Below the pieces are notes generated by a model that was not told the origin of the DNA, ran no database searches, and saw only the letters and a program-made list of their open reading frames with translations. Below, in pieces: positions 17,157 through 26,727 of a stretch of 64,000 nt of DNA. The stretch lies in the NCBI GenBank assembly GCA_024234955.1, contig JACKNK010000003.1, forward strand, positions 423,119 through 487,118, read 5' to 3'. The position numbers were made by a program, and so were the translations under genes. The stretch comes from Gammaproteobacteria bacterium (GTDB lineage: Bacteria > Pseudomonadota > Gammaproteobacteria > JACKNK01). Position 1 is the first letter of the stretch, and each line of letters opens with the position of its first letter.

Positions 17157-18002
17157 TTAATCTGGCGACTTTTCGATCGCCCAACGATACAAGGCGTTCT
17201 TGTTCGCACCGGTCAATTCGGCGGCAAGACCGGCCGCTTTACGCGCCGGGAGCTCGCGCATGAGCAAGGACATGGCAATCTGACCTTTTTGCTGCGCGAG
17301 ATCGGTGTTCGCGTTCGCGCCCGCAATCATTATCACGAACTCGCCACGTTGCTGGTCATGGTCCGCGCGCACCCACGCCAGCAACTCCGCGAGCGGTGCC
17401 TTGCGAACCGTTTCGAAGGTCTTGGTCAGTTCACGTGCCAGCACCGCAATCCGCTCTGCCCCAAACACCTCGTTCATGTCGGTGAGCGAATCCACGATGC
17501 GATGATTGGACTCCAGCAACACCACGGTTCTCACTTCGTGCTTCAAGGCCTCAAAACACTTGCGCCGCGCCGTTGGCTTGGCTGGCGGAAAGCCTTCAAA
17601 GACAAACCGGTCGGTCGGCAGACCGGCAACGGACAAGGCCGCCATGACGCTGCTGGCTCCGGGCACCGGAGCCACAATCACCCCTGCCTCGTGCGCGGCG
17701 CGCACCAAATGGAAGCCCGGGTCGCTGATCAACGGGGTCCCGGCATCGGAGATCAGCGCCATGTCGTCCCCGGCGAGCAGCCGATCGATGAGACGTGGCG
17801 TCAGGTCCCGTTCATTGTGTTCGTGATAGGCCAACATCGGCGTCCCGATGTGGAAATGCCGCATCAAGGTTGTGGAATGCCGGGTGTCTTCAGCCGCGAT
17901 CACCGCCACCGCACCCAGTACGCTCAAGGCGCGCTCGCTGATATCGGCCAAATTTCCGATCGGGGTTGCGACGACATACAACCGCCCTGTCTCGTTTGAC
18001 AT
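17157..18002 (-). CDS. rsmI: 16S rRNA (cytidine1402-2'-O)-methyltransferase
   Basis: Methylates the ribose of C1402, the same nucleotide that RsmH modifies on the base. Seen: LYVVATPIGNLADIS at the N-terminus, AAEDTRHS, YHEHNE, ALISDAGTPLISDPG, VPGASSVMAALS and FVFEGFPPAK, all diagnostic of the tetrapyrrole-methylase-fold RsmI family. The frame is open upstream, but a GAGGGG ribosome site lies 5 bases before the ATG at 18000-18002 (a second ATG is directly before it). This gives 281 residues (E. coli 286). It diverges from lpoA, with 74 bases between starts, as yraL and lpoA do in E. coli. Confidence 0.96.
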   Translation of the reverse strand: MSNETGRLYVVATPIGNLADISERALSVLGAVAVIAAEDTRHSTTLMRHFHIGTPMLAYHEHNERDLTPRLIDRLLAGDDMALISDAGTPLISDPGFHLVRAAHEAGVIVAPVPGASSVMAALSVAGLPTDRFVFEGFPPAKPTARRKCFEALKHEVRTVVLLESNHRIVDSLTDMNEVFGAERIAVLARELTKTFETVRKAPLAELLAWVRADHDQQRGEFVIMIAGANANTDLAQQKGQIAMSLLMRELPARKAAGLAAELTGANKNALYRWAIEKSPD

Positions 18003-18076
18003 CATTACCCCTCGTTCTGATACTGCGCCGACACTCTGTTGCGGCTCTCGTCCGCCTTTACGGCCCGCCTCTTCGC

Positions 18077-20011
18077 ATGTCTCCAAAGCGCATTTCCAAG
18101 CTACCCATCCCGCATTCCGTGCTGATCCGCACCCTCGCAGTCAGCGTAATGCTGCTTACCCTGACGGCCTGCGGGCCGGGCGGCGTGACCCGCCCGGAGG
18201 CCGATGATAAAGCCATCGCCGCCGCCACGCAGATGAGCTCGCTGGGCCGATACCTTGACGCAGCCAATGCCTTCCTGGCTCTGGCCGCAAAAGAAAACGC
18301 CCCTTTTCGTCAGCAATTCGAAATGGATGCCGTCGAGCAACTGTTGCAGGCACCCGATCTGAGCCGTGCCGCCCAGATCCTCAGCAGCGTTGACCTGAGC
18401 AAATCCGACGACGGGTTGCGCAGCCGCCATCAACTGCTTGGCGCACGTCTGGCCTTGGCCCTGTCCGATCCGGCGCGGGCGCTGCTCTTGTTGCAGCCCA
18501 AATACCCGCAAGCCGCCGTCGCCGACCAGGTACTGCGCAGCCAACTTCGGGTGATCGCCCACAAGCAGCTTGGACAGGGCATCGAAGCAATTCGTGAACG
18601 CCTGCAACTCGCCTCCCTGCTGAGCAATGCGACGCAATACGCCCAGAATGTCAGCGACATCTGGGCCGCATTCGGACAACTCGACGACATCACCGTCGCC
18701 ACCCTGGCACAACAATTCAACGAACCCGACCTGCAGGCCTGGGCAGAGCTCGCCCTGGTGGATCGCGAGTCGCGTTTCGATTACCTGCAGTTCCAGGCCC
18801 GCGCCAACGACTGGCGTGTACGCCACCCCAATCACGCTGCAGCGGGCGGATTCCTCGACGGCCTCATCGAGAAGTACTCGGCGCCCCTTGAGGCGCCTTC
18901 GCAGATTGCCTTGATCCTGCCATTGAACGGTCGCTACGCCGCTCAGGCTGCGGCCGTACGCGACGGCTTCATGGCCGCCCACTTCGACCGCCAGTCGCAA
19001 ACCGGGATTCCCACCACGATTCGGGTCTACGACAGCGGCGACGGCCAGATCAAAATCACCGAGCTGTACGCCCGAGCGGTTGCAGACGGCGCCAAAGTCA
19101 TCGTCGGCCCACTCGCCAAACCGGCGGTCGAGCAACTCGCGGCGATCGCCGACCTGCAAATCCCGGTACTCGCTCTGAACCGGATCGATGTCACGGCGGC
19201 AAGCACAAAGTTCTATCAGTTCGGCCTGCCACCGGAAGACGAAGCGGACGCGATTGTGCAGCGCGCCGTTAGTTCCGGCCTGACCCAAGCCCTGGTGATC
19301 ACCACCGAAGGTGCCTGGGGTGATCGAGTCGGCCAATCCTTCCAGAGCGCACTCACCGCGAACGGCGGCCTCGCCCTCGCTGTCGCCCGCCTACCTGCCA
19401 CCAGCAGCGATTACCGCAATGTTCTCGAGGACGCGCTGTTGCTCAAGCAAAGCCTCGCCCGCCGCAACGACGTCATGGCACGCATCGGAACCAGCGCCGA
19501 GTTCGAGCCGCGTCGTCGCGACGATGTTCAGGTAATTCTCGTTGCCAGCAATGACCGTCAGATGCGCTCACTGCGTCCTCAGCTTGAGTTCCACCATGCC
19601 GAGGACCTGCCCATCATCGCGCTGTCCAACATCTATTCCGGCTACCCCGATGCCAACGCCGACCGCGACCTGAACGGGGTCATGTTCGCCGATTCCCCCT
19701 GGCGTATCGACGATGCAACCAGCGCACCGAGCGAACGCCTTCTTGTCGATCGCTTCTGGCCGGAACGCAATGCCCAAGCCGGCAACTTATTCGCGCTGGG
19801 GGTGGACGCCTATCGCCTACTGCCTTACGTACCGCGTCTTGCCAATACCGGCGGCACCCGCATAGAAGGCGCCAGCGGCGGTCTGTTTGTCGATAGCCAG
19901 CGGCAGGTCCATCGCCAACCGGTCTTCGCAGTATTCAAAAACGGGGTGCCAATACCCGCGCCCGATCTCGTTCCGCCGACCGCAATCGGCGCCGAATCAC
20001 CGCAGCTCTGA
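18077..20011 (+). CDS. lpoA: penicillin-binding protein activator LpoA (lipoprotein)
   Basis: Outer-membrane lipoprotein that stimulates PBP1A from the periplasm. The chosen ATG gives 644 residues with signal IRTLAVSVMLLTLTAC and lipobox cysteine C32. An N-terminal TPR-like helical domain runs to about residue 275. A C-terminal periplasmic-binding-protein-like domain begins at IALILPLNGRYAAQAAAVRD and contains IVGPLAKPAVEQLA. The longer frame from 17966 would place 37 residues ahead of the signal and is rejected. First gene of lpoA-yraN-diaA-dolP. Confidence 0.94.
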   Translation: MSPKRISKLPIPHSVLIRTLAVSVMLLTLTACGPGGVTRPEADDKAIAAATQMSSLGRYLDAANAFLALAAKENAPFRQQFEMDAVEQLLQAPDLSRAAQILSSVDLSKSDDGLRSRHQLLGARLALALSDPARALLLLQPKYPQAAVADQVLRSQLRVIAHKQLGQGIEAIRERLQLASLLSNATQYAQNVSDIWAAFGQLDDITVATLAQQFNEPDLQAWAELALVDRESRFDYLQFQARANDWRVRHPNHAAAGGFLDGLIEKYSAPLEAPSQIALILPLNGRYAAQAAAVRDGFMAAHFDRQSQTGIPTTIRVYDSGDGQIKITELYARAVADGAKVIVGPLAKPAVEQLAAIADLQIPVLALNRIDVTAASTKFYQFGLPPEDEADAIVQRAVSSGLTQALVITTEGAWGDRVGQSFQSALTANGGLALAVARLPATSSDYRNVLEDALLLKQSLARRNDVMARIGTSAEFEPRRRDDVQVILVASNDRQMRSLRPQLEFHHAEDLPIIALSNIYSGYPDANADRDLNGVMFADSPWRIDDATSAPSERLLVDRFWPERNAQAGNLFALGVDAYRLLPYVPRLANTGGTRIEGASGGLFVDSQRQVHRQPVFAVFKNGVPIPAPDLVPPTAIGAESPQL

Positions 20012-20020
20012 GTCTCGATC

Positions 20021-20428
20021 TTGAGCAAGGGACTGCTCAATGCGCTCGGCAAGACCCTGCGCCAGCTGCGCGGCAGCGCCGCCGAAGACATGGCCCTGGC
20101 GCACCTGACAACACAAGGCCTGGAATTACTGGGCCGAAACTATCGTTGTCGTCAGGGCGAAATCGACCTGATCATGAGAGACGGGGCCAGCCTGGTGTTC
20201 GTCGAAGTCCGCTATCGTGCCGGCAACAGTCACGGTGGCGCCTTGCAGAGTGTCGATTTCCGCAAGCAGTCGAAGATCGTTCATGCTGCGCTACACTACC
20301 TCCAACGTCATACCGAGCATGCCCGGATGGCGGCACGTTTTGATGTCATCGGGCTGTCTGGCGACCTATCCGGCAAAGGCAAGTCTGCCCGCATCGACTG
20401 GATTCGCGACGCCTTCCATGCCAACTAA
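20021..20428 (+). CDS. yraN: YraN/UPF0102-family predicted nuclease-fold protein
   Basis: 135 residues. UPF0102 proteins have a restriction-endonuclease-like core; cellular role not established. Seen: GSAAEDMALAHL, the LLGRNYRCRQGEIDLI motif (Glu and Asp of the putative active site) and VFVEVRYR, with the third acidic residue and the basic residue that is Lys in most relatives. The conserved GSAAED segment requires a start upstream of it, so TTG at 20021 is used; it lies 9 bases after the lpoA stop. Confidence 0.9.
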   Translation: MSKGLLNALGKTLRQLRGSAAEDMALAHLTTQGLELLGRNYRCRQGEIDLIMRDGASLVFVEVRYRAGNSHGGALQSVDFRKQSKIVHAALHYLQRHTEHARMAARFDVIGLSGDLSGKGKSARIDWIRDAFHAN

Positions 20429-20449
20429 TTCAACCGACGAGCAACCGCC

Positions 20450-21040
20450 GTGGACCTCACCCAGCGCGTCAGCGATCACTTTCGCGACAGCATCCAAACC
20501 AAACAGGCTGCCTCGGACACCCTGATCCCACCGATTCTTGCCGCCGCCCACATGATGGCCCACGCGCTGATTCACGACGGCAAGATCCTGAGCTGTGGCA
20601 ACGGCGGCTCCGCAGGCGATGCGCAACATTTCTCGTCGGAAATGCTCAATCGGTTTGAACGCGAACGTCCTGGCCTGCCGGCCATCGCACTTTCGACTGA
20701 CACCTCCACGCTCACTTCCATCGCCAACGATTATTCCTATGTGGAGATCTTCGCCAAACAGATTCGTGCGCTCGGTCGCAGTGGCGATGTGTTACTGGCC
20801 ATTTCTACCAGCGGGAATTCACAAAATGTCGCGGCCGCCATCGAGGCCGCGCATGCCCGAAAACTTCAAGTCGTCGCCCTGACCGGGCGCGATGGCGGAC
20901 GCATGGCAGAACTATTGACCGGCAGCGATGTCGAGATTCGCGTCCCTTCGACCGTCACCGCACGCATTCAGGAAGTCCACCTTCTCGTGATCCATTGTCT
21001 GTGCGACTTGATCGATGAACAGCTTTTCGGAGGAATCTGA
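20450..21040 (+). CDS. diaA: SIS-domain DnaA initiator-associating protein
   Basis: 196 residues, exactly the length of E. coli DiaA, which binds DnaA and promotes initiation at oriC. It is a phosphosugar-isomerase (GmhA) fold. Seen: GKILSCGNGGSAGDAQHFSSE, LSTDTSTLTSIANDY, LLAISTSGNSQNV, ALTGRDGG and the C-terminal IQEVHLLVIHCLCDLID. The start is GTG at 20450. GmhA itself is very similar; the position between yraN and dolP decides for DiaA. Confidence 0.9.
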   Translation: MDLTQRVSDHFRDSIQTKQAASDTLIPPILAAAHMMAHALIHDGKILSCGNGGSAGDAQHFSSEMLNRFERERPGLPAIALSTDTSTLTSIANDYSYVEIFAKQIRALGRSGDVLLAISTSGNSQNVAAAIEAAHARKLQVVALTGRDGGRMAELLTGSDVEIRVPSTVTARIQEVHLLVIHCLCDLIDEQLFGGI

Positions 21041-21043
21041 CCC

Positions 21044-21652
21044 GTGACAGCCCGATCCTTAAAAAACGGCCCCCGAACCACGCTGCTTCTGGGACTGATC
21101 GCCGCTCTGCTCTGTGGTTGCGCCCCGGTGATTATCGGCGGTGCGGCGGCGACCGGCGGGGCGGTTGCGCACGATCGTCGCACCACCGGGTCCGTGGTCG
21201 AGGACCAGACGATCGGTTTCAAGATTCGTGACCGCCTGAACCCACAAAATGGCTTCACGGAAGAAAGCTCGGACATCGGGATCAGCTCGTTCAACGGGCT
21301 GGTGCTGCTCACCGGCACCGTCACCGACAACGCCCTCCGCCAACGTGCCGAAACTCAGGCACGGGAAGTCGAAAAGGTTCGCATCGTCTACAACGAAATC
21401 CGACTCGGCCCACCCTCGTCGATGCAAGAGGATGCAGACGACCTGTTCATCACCACCCAGGCGAAGGCCGAACTGTTCCACGTCGAAGGGCAGGGCGCCA
21501 TCGACCCGCTCCGGGTCAGCGTCACCACGGTTTCAGGAACGGTCTATCTGATGGGCCTGCTCACCCGCGCTGAAGCCGACGCCGTCACCGAAGAGATCCG
21601 TCACATCGGTGGGGTCAACAAAGTCATCCGCCTGTTCGAATACCTGGACTGA
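21044..21652 (+). CDS. dolP: BON-domain outer-membrane lipoprotein
   Basis: 202 residues. Signal peptide with lipobox LCGC (lipid on C26) followed by APVIIGGAAATGGAVAHDRR, a glycine-rich segment typical of this family. Two BON domains follow: about residues 50-115 (DQTIGFKIRDRL... SSFNGLVLLTGTV) and 125-202 (DDLFITTQAKAEL... VSGTVYLMGLL). E. coli DolP (YraP) helps maintain outer-membrane integrity and binds anionic phospholipid. GTG start, 3 bases after diaA. Same order as E. coli. Confidence 0.93.
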   Translation: MTARSLKNGPRTTLLLGLIAALLCGCAPVIIGGAAATGGAVAHDRRTTGSVVEDQTIGFKIRDRLNPQNGFTEESSDIGISSFNGLVLLTGTVTDNALRQRAETQAREVEKVRIVYNEIRLGPPSSMQEDADDLFITTQAKAELFHVEGQGAIDPLRVSVTTVSGTVYLMGLLTRAEADAVTEEIRHIGGVNKVIRLFEYLD

Positions 21653-21661
21653 GCCATCTCC

Positions 21662-23059
21662 ATGCCCGCTTTCGGCAAGGTGGATGCGGCCGTTCTCTCG
21701 CAACTCCGCGAGGTCTTCGACGCCGAAGACCTACTGACCGACCCGGGTGAATGTGCGACCTACGGCTACGACAACAGTCGTCGCCGTGCGGTGCCGGATG
21801 CGGTGGTCTTTCCGCGTCGCGAAGACCAGGTCAGCGCGCTGGCCCTACTCTGCTCGCAGCGACGCATCCCCTTGGTCGCCCGAGGCCGGGGCACCGGGAC
21901 CACCGGCGCCACCGTGCCGACCGACGCTGGCGTGGTGATCTCATTTGAGCGCATGCGCCGCATTTTGAGCATCGATCCTGCCAACCGCCTGATGATCGTC
22001 GAACCGGGCGTCACCAACGCCGAAGTCCAGGTCGCCGCCGCAGAGCACGGTTTTTTCTGGCCACCCGACCCCACCAGCGCAGCGGTCTGCACCATCGGCG
22101 GCAATCTTGCGTACAACTCCGCCGGACCGCGTGCCGTCAAATACGGCACACCGCGAGACAACACACTGGGCTTGCGCGTGGTAACCGGCGACGGACGCCG
22201 GCTCAAGACCGGTGTCAGCACCACAAAAGGCGTAGTCGGTTACGACCTCACGCGCCTGATCATCGGTTCGGAAGGCACCTTGGCGCTGATCACGGAAGCC
22301 ACCTTGAAGCTCACCCCGTTGCCGCAGGCCAAACTCGGGCTGCGTGCGATTTATCGCGACATGCATGCGGCCGCCAACGCGGTTGCCCGGATCATGGCCC
22401 AGCCAGTCACCCCCTGTGCCCTGGAATTCATCGACGCCCATGCCCTTGACCTGGTCCGCCGACGCGGCGCGGATATCGAAACCGAGGCGGGGGGCATGTT
22501 GATGATCGAAGTGGATGGACCCGCCAGCTGCATCGCCGATGCCGCCGATGCCGTCGCGGCGGCAGCCCAGGTTGACGGCGCACTGGAAGTGCGCATCGCC
22601 CATGACACCGACGAGCTTGCGCGTCTCTGGGCGGCGCGCAAGGCGCTGTCCCCGGCGCTGCGAGGCATCGCCCCCAAGAAGATCAACGAAGACGTGGTCG
22701 TGCCAGTCTCACACATCCCGACCCTGATCGATGGCTTAGACCACCTGTCCGATGAATTTGGCATTCCGATCGTCAATTTCGGTCACGCGGGCAACGGCAA
22801 TATCCATGTAAACCTGCTCTACGACGCCGCCAATGCCGTCCATGCTGCCAACGCCGATGCCTGTCTGGATCGGGTGTTCGAACTGGTACTCGAACTCGAC
22901 GGGACGATTTCCGGTGAACACGGGATCGGCCTGGTAAAACGCGACTTCGTCGCCCGGGAGATCGCGCCGGTCGCGCTCGATCTGATGCGTGCGATCAAGG
23001 CCCAGTTCGATCCCGCCGGCATTCTTAACCCGGGCAAGGCCATCCCGGAGATCGATTGA
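21662..23059 (+). CDS. FAD-linked D-2-hydroxyacid oxidase (GlcD/D-lactate dehydrogenase type)
   Basis: 465 residues with a PCMH-type FAD domain (PLVARGRGTGTTGATVPTDA, IGGNLAYNSAGPRAVKYGT, GYDLTRLIIGSEGTLALITE) and the C-terminal FAD-oxidase cap (NFGHAGNGNIHVNLLYD, ISGEHGIGLVKR, KAQFDPAGILNPGK). Enzymes of this kind oxidise glycolate or D-lactate to the 2-keto acid and pass electrons to a partner or quinone. No glcE or glcF is adjacent, so a stand-alone D-lactate dehydrogenase is a reasonable guess; substrate not decided. It starts 9 bases after dolP and probably shares its transcript. Confidence 0.88.
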   Translation: MPAFGKVDAAVLSQLREVFDAEDLLTDPGECATYGYDNSRRRAVPDAVVFPRREDQVSALALLCSQRRIPLVARGRGTGTTGATVPTDAGVVISFERMRRILSIDPANRLMIVEPGVTNAEVQVAAAEHGFFWPPDPTSAAVCTIGGNLAYNSAGPRAVKYGTPRDNTLGLRVVTGDGRRLKTGVSTTKGVVGYDLTRLIIGSEGTLALITEATLKLTPLPQAKLGLRAIYRDMHAAANAVARIMAQPVTPCALEFIDAHALDLVRRRGADIETEAGGMLMIEVDGPASCIADAADAVAAAAQVDGALEVRIAHDTDELARLWAARKALSPALRGIAPKKINEDVVVPVSHIPTLIDGLDHLSDEFGIPIVNFGHAGNGNIHVNLLYDAANAVHAANADACLDRVFELVLELDGTISGEHGIGLVKRDFVAREIAPVALDLMRAIKAQFDPAGILNPGKAIPEID

Positions 23060-23065
23060 GTCCGA

Positions 23066-24013
23066 TCACTCCTCGGACTCTCCCACCTTTCGCCAACCGG
23101 TATCGCCTTCATAGATGACCTCGTGTCGGGCCCAGCGCGCAAAACAGGCTCGGGTCATGACGCCAGTGGTATAGCGTTCCGGGCCGCCCAGCACCTTGAA
23201 GATCACCTGTTCCTGATCGCCATCGCCACCGATCTCCAGCACCTCGCGAACCTGCCAACGTTCACCGAATTCGCCGTTGCTGTAGATGTGGCCGACCTCG
23301 ACCTGAGCGCTTTTCAGCGCCGCACCCCGCGCATGACGACGGGCAAGCTCGAACAGATATTCGAGTTCCTCTTCGCCGACATCGACGAACACATCCATCC
23401 CGCGCAGCGCATAGGCAATATCCTCATGCGAGAACATCGGCGCCACTTTGGCGGCGCCGTCATGACCCGGTCGCTCGCGACGCGTCAGGGCAGCCGGATA
23501 ACGCCGCCATGCAAATGGCGCGTTGATCAACAGGGCAGCAACGAAAATGATGCTGGCATTGAGCATCACCGGCACCCACAGATAGTGGTATCCCAAGGCC
23601 ACCACCGCCGGACCGCTGGCGACCGCAGACAAGGCCGTCGCGCCACCCGGTGGATGAACACAACGCGCGTAATGCATCGCGCCGATCGCCAGTCCTACCG
23701 CCAATGGCCCTGCGAACAAAGGATCCGCGACCCATTGCCCGACCGTAATGCCGACCAGCGCGGAAATCGCGTGTCCGCCCAACAACGGCCACGGCTGCGC
23801 CAACGGCACATGCGGCACCCCGAAAACGAGGACCGCGCTCGCACCCATTGAGGCAACCAACAATGGCACGGCACCGGCTGGCGCCAACCACGGGGTGATC
23901 CACATCACTGCGGCGATACCCACGACACCCCCCATCAGCGCGATCAGGCGCTCGGCATGACGGACCGGGACATTCTCCAAGCCGATCAGACGGGTGAACG
24001 GTATCCGACTCAT
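23066..24013 (-). CDS. HPP-family integral membrane protein with extra C-terminal domain
   Basis: 315 residues. Residues ~20-180 carry four to five membrane segments and the family signature CVHPPGGATALSAV. Related HPP proteins of plants and cyanobacteria have been linked to nitrite transport; the bacterial role is open. After a linker, a soluble region of about 115 residues begins at MFSHEDIAYALRGMDVF. Many HPP proteins carry CBS domains here, but this one lacks an obvious CBS motif. The frame is open 58 codons upstream, but AGGTGG six bases before the ATG at 24011-24013 decides the start. Convergent with the GlcD-like gene, 6 bases apart. Confidence 0.85.
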   Translation of the reverse strand: MSRIPFTRLIGLENVPVRHAERLIALMGGVVGIAAVMWITPWLAPAGAVPLLVASMGASAVLVFGVPHVPLAQPWPLLGGHAISALVGITVGQWVADPLFAGPLAVGLAIGAMHYARCVHPPGGATALSAVASGPAVVALGYHYLWVPVMLNASIIFVAALLINAPFAWRRYPAALTRRERPGHDGAAKVAPMFSHEDIAYALRGMDVFVDVGEEELEYLFELARRHARGAALKSAQVEVGHIYSNGEFGERWQVREVLEIGGDGDQEQVIFKVLGGPERYTTGVMTRACFARWARHEVIYEGDTGWRKVGESEE

Positions 24014-24143
24014 TGGTTCCACCTGTAAGGACGAGGCAAGCGCACGATGATAGTGCATATCCGCATTCTCACGCGCATACCGCTGCCGTACCTCCCCCAG
24101 CTTTGCTATCTTTGCCGCCTCCGCATTCCCACTGGAGTCTCCG

Positions 24144-25538
24144 ATGGAAGACATGATTGCGCTGTTGACCCAACTGACCGGCACCATATCCGGTTACGCC
24201 TGGGGCATCCCTTCCATCGTGCTGCTGGTGGGCACCGGCCTGTATCTGACCTGGCGCATGCGGTTCGTGCAGCTGCGTCACTTCGGACATGCCACCGCCC
24301 TGGTCAGCGGTCGCTACGACAACTCCGATGACCCGGGCGAAGTCACCCACTTCCAGGCCCTCTCTGCGGCGCTCTCCGCGACCGTCGGTACCGGCAACAT
24401 TGCCGGCGTCGCGACCGCAATCGCACTGGGCGGACCGGGTGCCGTGTTCTGGATGTGGATCACCGCCCTGGTCGGCATGGCGACCAAGTACACCTCCTGC
24501 ACGCTCGCGCTCAAATACCGCGTCTATCACGAGGACGGCTCGGTCTCCGGCGGCCCGATGTACACACTGAGCCGGGGTCTGGCCGAGCAGTTCGGCATGA
24601 AGAAGACCGGGGCGGTGCTCGGCTTCCTGTTTGCCCTGTTCACCCTGATCGCGTCCTTTGGCATCGGCAACATGGTGCAAGCCAATTCAGTAGTTGACGG
24701 AGTGCGTTACATCTTCCCGGAACTGGCGAACCACAGCACCCTGCTCGGGGTGATCATGGGCGCGGCCGTCGGCCTGGTCATCATTGGCGGCATCAAGCGC
24801 ATCGCGCAGGTCGCGTCGCGCATTGTGCCTTTCATGGCCGTGGTGTATTGCGGCGCCGCGCTCATCATGTTGATGGTCAACATCACCGCGATTCCCGAGG
24901 CGTTGTGGACCATCGTCAACATGGCACTGAACCCTTACGCGGTCGGTGGCGGCGCGATCGGGGCCGCGATGCAGTACGGTGTTGCACGCGGCGTGTTCTC
25001 CAACGAGGCCGGTCTCGGATCGGCGCCGATGGCCCACGCCGCCGCCCGCACCAAGGAGCCGGTCCGCGAGGGACTGGTCGCGATGCTCGGCCCCTTCATC
25101 GACACCATCGTCATCTGCACCATGACTGCGCTGGTCATCGTGATCTCCGGTGTCTGGGGCGATGCCCGTCCGGAAGATCTCAAGGGTGCCGCGCTCTCTG
25201 CACATGCCTTCGCGCAGGTATTCGGCGACTTCGGCGCCTGGGTGGTCGGCTTTGGCCTGATCTTCTTTGCCTACTCCACGATCATCGCGTGGAGCTACTA
25301 CGGCGACCGTAGCGCCGAATACCTGTTCGGCGAGAAGGCCGTGCTGCCCTACCGAATCGTGTACACCGTACTGGTGGTGGTCGGAGCCAGCGTACCGCTG
25401 GAACTGGTCTGGAACTTCGCCGACATCGCCAACATCTTCATGGCCGCGCCCAACCTGATCAGCCTGATCCTGTTGGCCGGTCTGGTGAGCAAGCTCACCG
25501 ACGACTATTTCGACCAGAAGCGAGACCAACAGTCATGA
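24144..25538 (+). CDS. alanine/glycine:cation symporter (AGCS family)
   Basis: 464 residues with about ten to eleven membrane helices. Seen: GIPSIVLLVGTGLYLTWRMRF, SALSATVGTGNIAGVATAIA (conserved TVGTGNIAG), GGPGAVFWMW, GGPMYTLSRG, IGNMVQANS, GVARGVFSNEAGLGSAPMAH (family signature) and AYSTIIAWSYYGDR. These proteins import Ala or Gly with Na+. The stop overlaps the FKBP start (ATGA), opening a four-gene run joined by 4-base overlaps. Confidence 0.94.
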   Translation: MEDMIALLTQLTGTISGYAWGIPSIVLLVGTGLYLTWRMRFVQLRHFGHATALVSGRYDNSDDPGEVTHFQALSAALSATVGTGNIAGVATAIALGGPGAVFWMWITALVGMATKYTSCTLALKYRVYHEDGSVSGGPMYTLSRGLAEQFGMKKTGAVLGFLFALFTLIASFGIGNMVQANSVVDGVRYIFPELANHSTLLGVIMGAAVGLVIIGGIKRIAQVASRIVPFMAVVYCGAALIMLMVNITAIPEALWTIVNMALNPYAVGGGAIGAAMQYGVARGVFSNEAGLGSAPMAHAAARTKEPVREGLVAMLGPFIDTIVICTMTALVIVISGVWGDARPEDLKGAALSAHAFAQVFGDFGAWVVGFGLIFFAYSTIIAWSYYGDRSAEYLFGEKAVLPYRIVYTVLVVVGASVPLELVWNFADIANIFMAAPNLISLILLAGLVSKLTDDYFDQKRDQQS

Positions 25539-25882
25539 CCGAGCAACGCACCGACGGCCTGATCATCGAAGACCTGGAAATCGGCACCGGCGACGAAGCC
25601 AAGGGACGCGGCCATTTCGTCAAAGTCCATTACACCGGCTGGCTGGAGAACGGCACCCAGTTCGATTCCAGCATTCCGCGCGGGGAACCGTTCGGCTTCC
25701 CGATGGGCGTTGGCTTTGTGATCAAGGGCTGGGATGAAGGCGTGGTCGGCATGAAGGTCGGCGGCAAGCGCAAGCTCACCATTCCATCCGCGCTCGGTTA
25801 TGGGTCGCAAGGCGCCGGTGGCATCATCCCGCCCAATGCCACCTTGATCTTCGAAGTCGAACTGCTGGAAGTCAGTGGGTGA
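25535..25882 (+). CDS. FKBP-type peptidyl-prolyl cis-trans isomerase
   Basis: 115 residues, a single FKBP domain without signal peptide, so probably cytoplasmic. Seen: VKVHYTGWLENGTQFDSS, VIKGWDEGVVGMKVGGKRKL, IPSALGYGSQGAGGIIPPNATLIFEVELLEV. The FKBP active-site aromatic and Asp residues (Y, F, D, W, Y, F) are in place, so activity is expected. Overlaps the symporter stop and the nadC start by 4 bases each. Confidence 0.96.
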   Translation: MTEQRTDGLIIEDLEIGTGDEAKGRGHFVKVHYTGWLENGTQFDSSIPRGEPFGFPMGVGFVIKGWDEGVVGMKVGGKRKLTIPSALGYGSQGAGGIIPPNATLIFEVELLEVSG

Positions 25883-26727
25883 ACGACACGCTTTCCACCG
25901 AGTTGCGGTCGGCCATCGAGGCGAATGTCGCAGCGGCTCTGGCCGAGGACATTGGCGACGGCGATCGCACCGCCGCACTGATCCCTGAAGACCGCAAATC
26001 CGGCGCCACCGTCATTGCCAGGGAAGCCGGCGTGATCGCCGGTCAGCCCTGGTTTGACGCCGTGTTCGCAGCCTTGTCCGAACGCATAGTCATCGAGTGG
26101 GCCGTCGAGGAAGGCGCGCGCATCGGCGCGGGCGACACCCTCTGCGTACTCTGCGGGCCGGCACGCGCCATGCTGAGCGGTGAGCGTGCGGCCCTAAACT
26201 TTCTGCAGACGCTTTCCGCCGTCGCAACCCGGACCCGTGAATGCGTCGATCTGGTCGCGGGGACCGGCGCCACCATCCTTGATACGCGCAAGACCCTGCC
26301 CGGGCTGCGTCGCGCCGAAAAATATGCCGTCGTTCAGGGAGGCGGCCAGAACCACCGAATGGGGCTTTACGACGCGATCCTGATCAAGGAAAACCATATT
26401 GCCGCCGCCGGCTCCATCGCGGCAGCGGTGGAAAGCGCGCATCGGTGGAGTCCGGGTCTGAGCGTGGAGGTCGAGGTCGAAGACCTAGTGCAACTCGAAC
26501 AGGCGCTGGCGGCGAACGCGGACATCGTGATGCTCGACAACTTTGACCTTGTCTTGCTGCGGGAGGCTGTGGCGATCAACGCCGGTCGCGCCAGACTGGA
26601 AGCGTCCGGGGGCGTTCGACCGGAAACCTTGAGGGCGATTGCCGAAACCGGGGTCGATTTCGTCTCGATCGGCGCCTTGACCAAGGACATCCGTGCGCTG
26701 GATCTCTCCATGCGCTTCGACCTGTGA
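25879..26727 (+). CDS. nadC: nicotinate-nucleotide pyrophosphorylase (carboxylating)
   Basis: Quinolinate phosphoribosyltransferase of de novo NAD synthesis. 282 residues (E. coli 297). Seen: ALAEDIGDGDRTAALIP, ERAALNFLQTLSAVATRTRE, ILDTRKTLPGLRRAEKYAV, GGGQNHRMGLYDAILIKENH, VEVEVEDL, IVMLDNF and LEASGGV. These include the Arg/Lys/His residues that bind quinolinate. GTG start in a GTGA overlap with the FKBP gene; its own stop overlaps the next GTG in the same way. Confidence 0.97.
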   Translation: MNDTLSTELRSAIEANVAAALAEDIGDGDRTAALIPEDRKSGATVIAREAGVIAGQPWFDAVFAALSERIVIEWAVEEGARIGAGDTLCVLCGPARAMLSGERAALNFLQTLSAVATRTRECVDLVAGTGATILDTRKTLPGLRRAEKYAVVQGGGQNHRMGLYDAILIKENHIAAAGSIAAAVESAHRWSPGLSVEVEVEDLVQLEQALAANADIVMLDNFDLVLLREAVAINAGRARLEASGGVRPETLRAIAETGVDFVSIGALTKDIRALDLSMRFDL

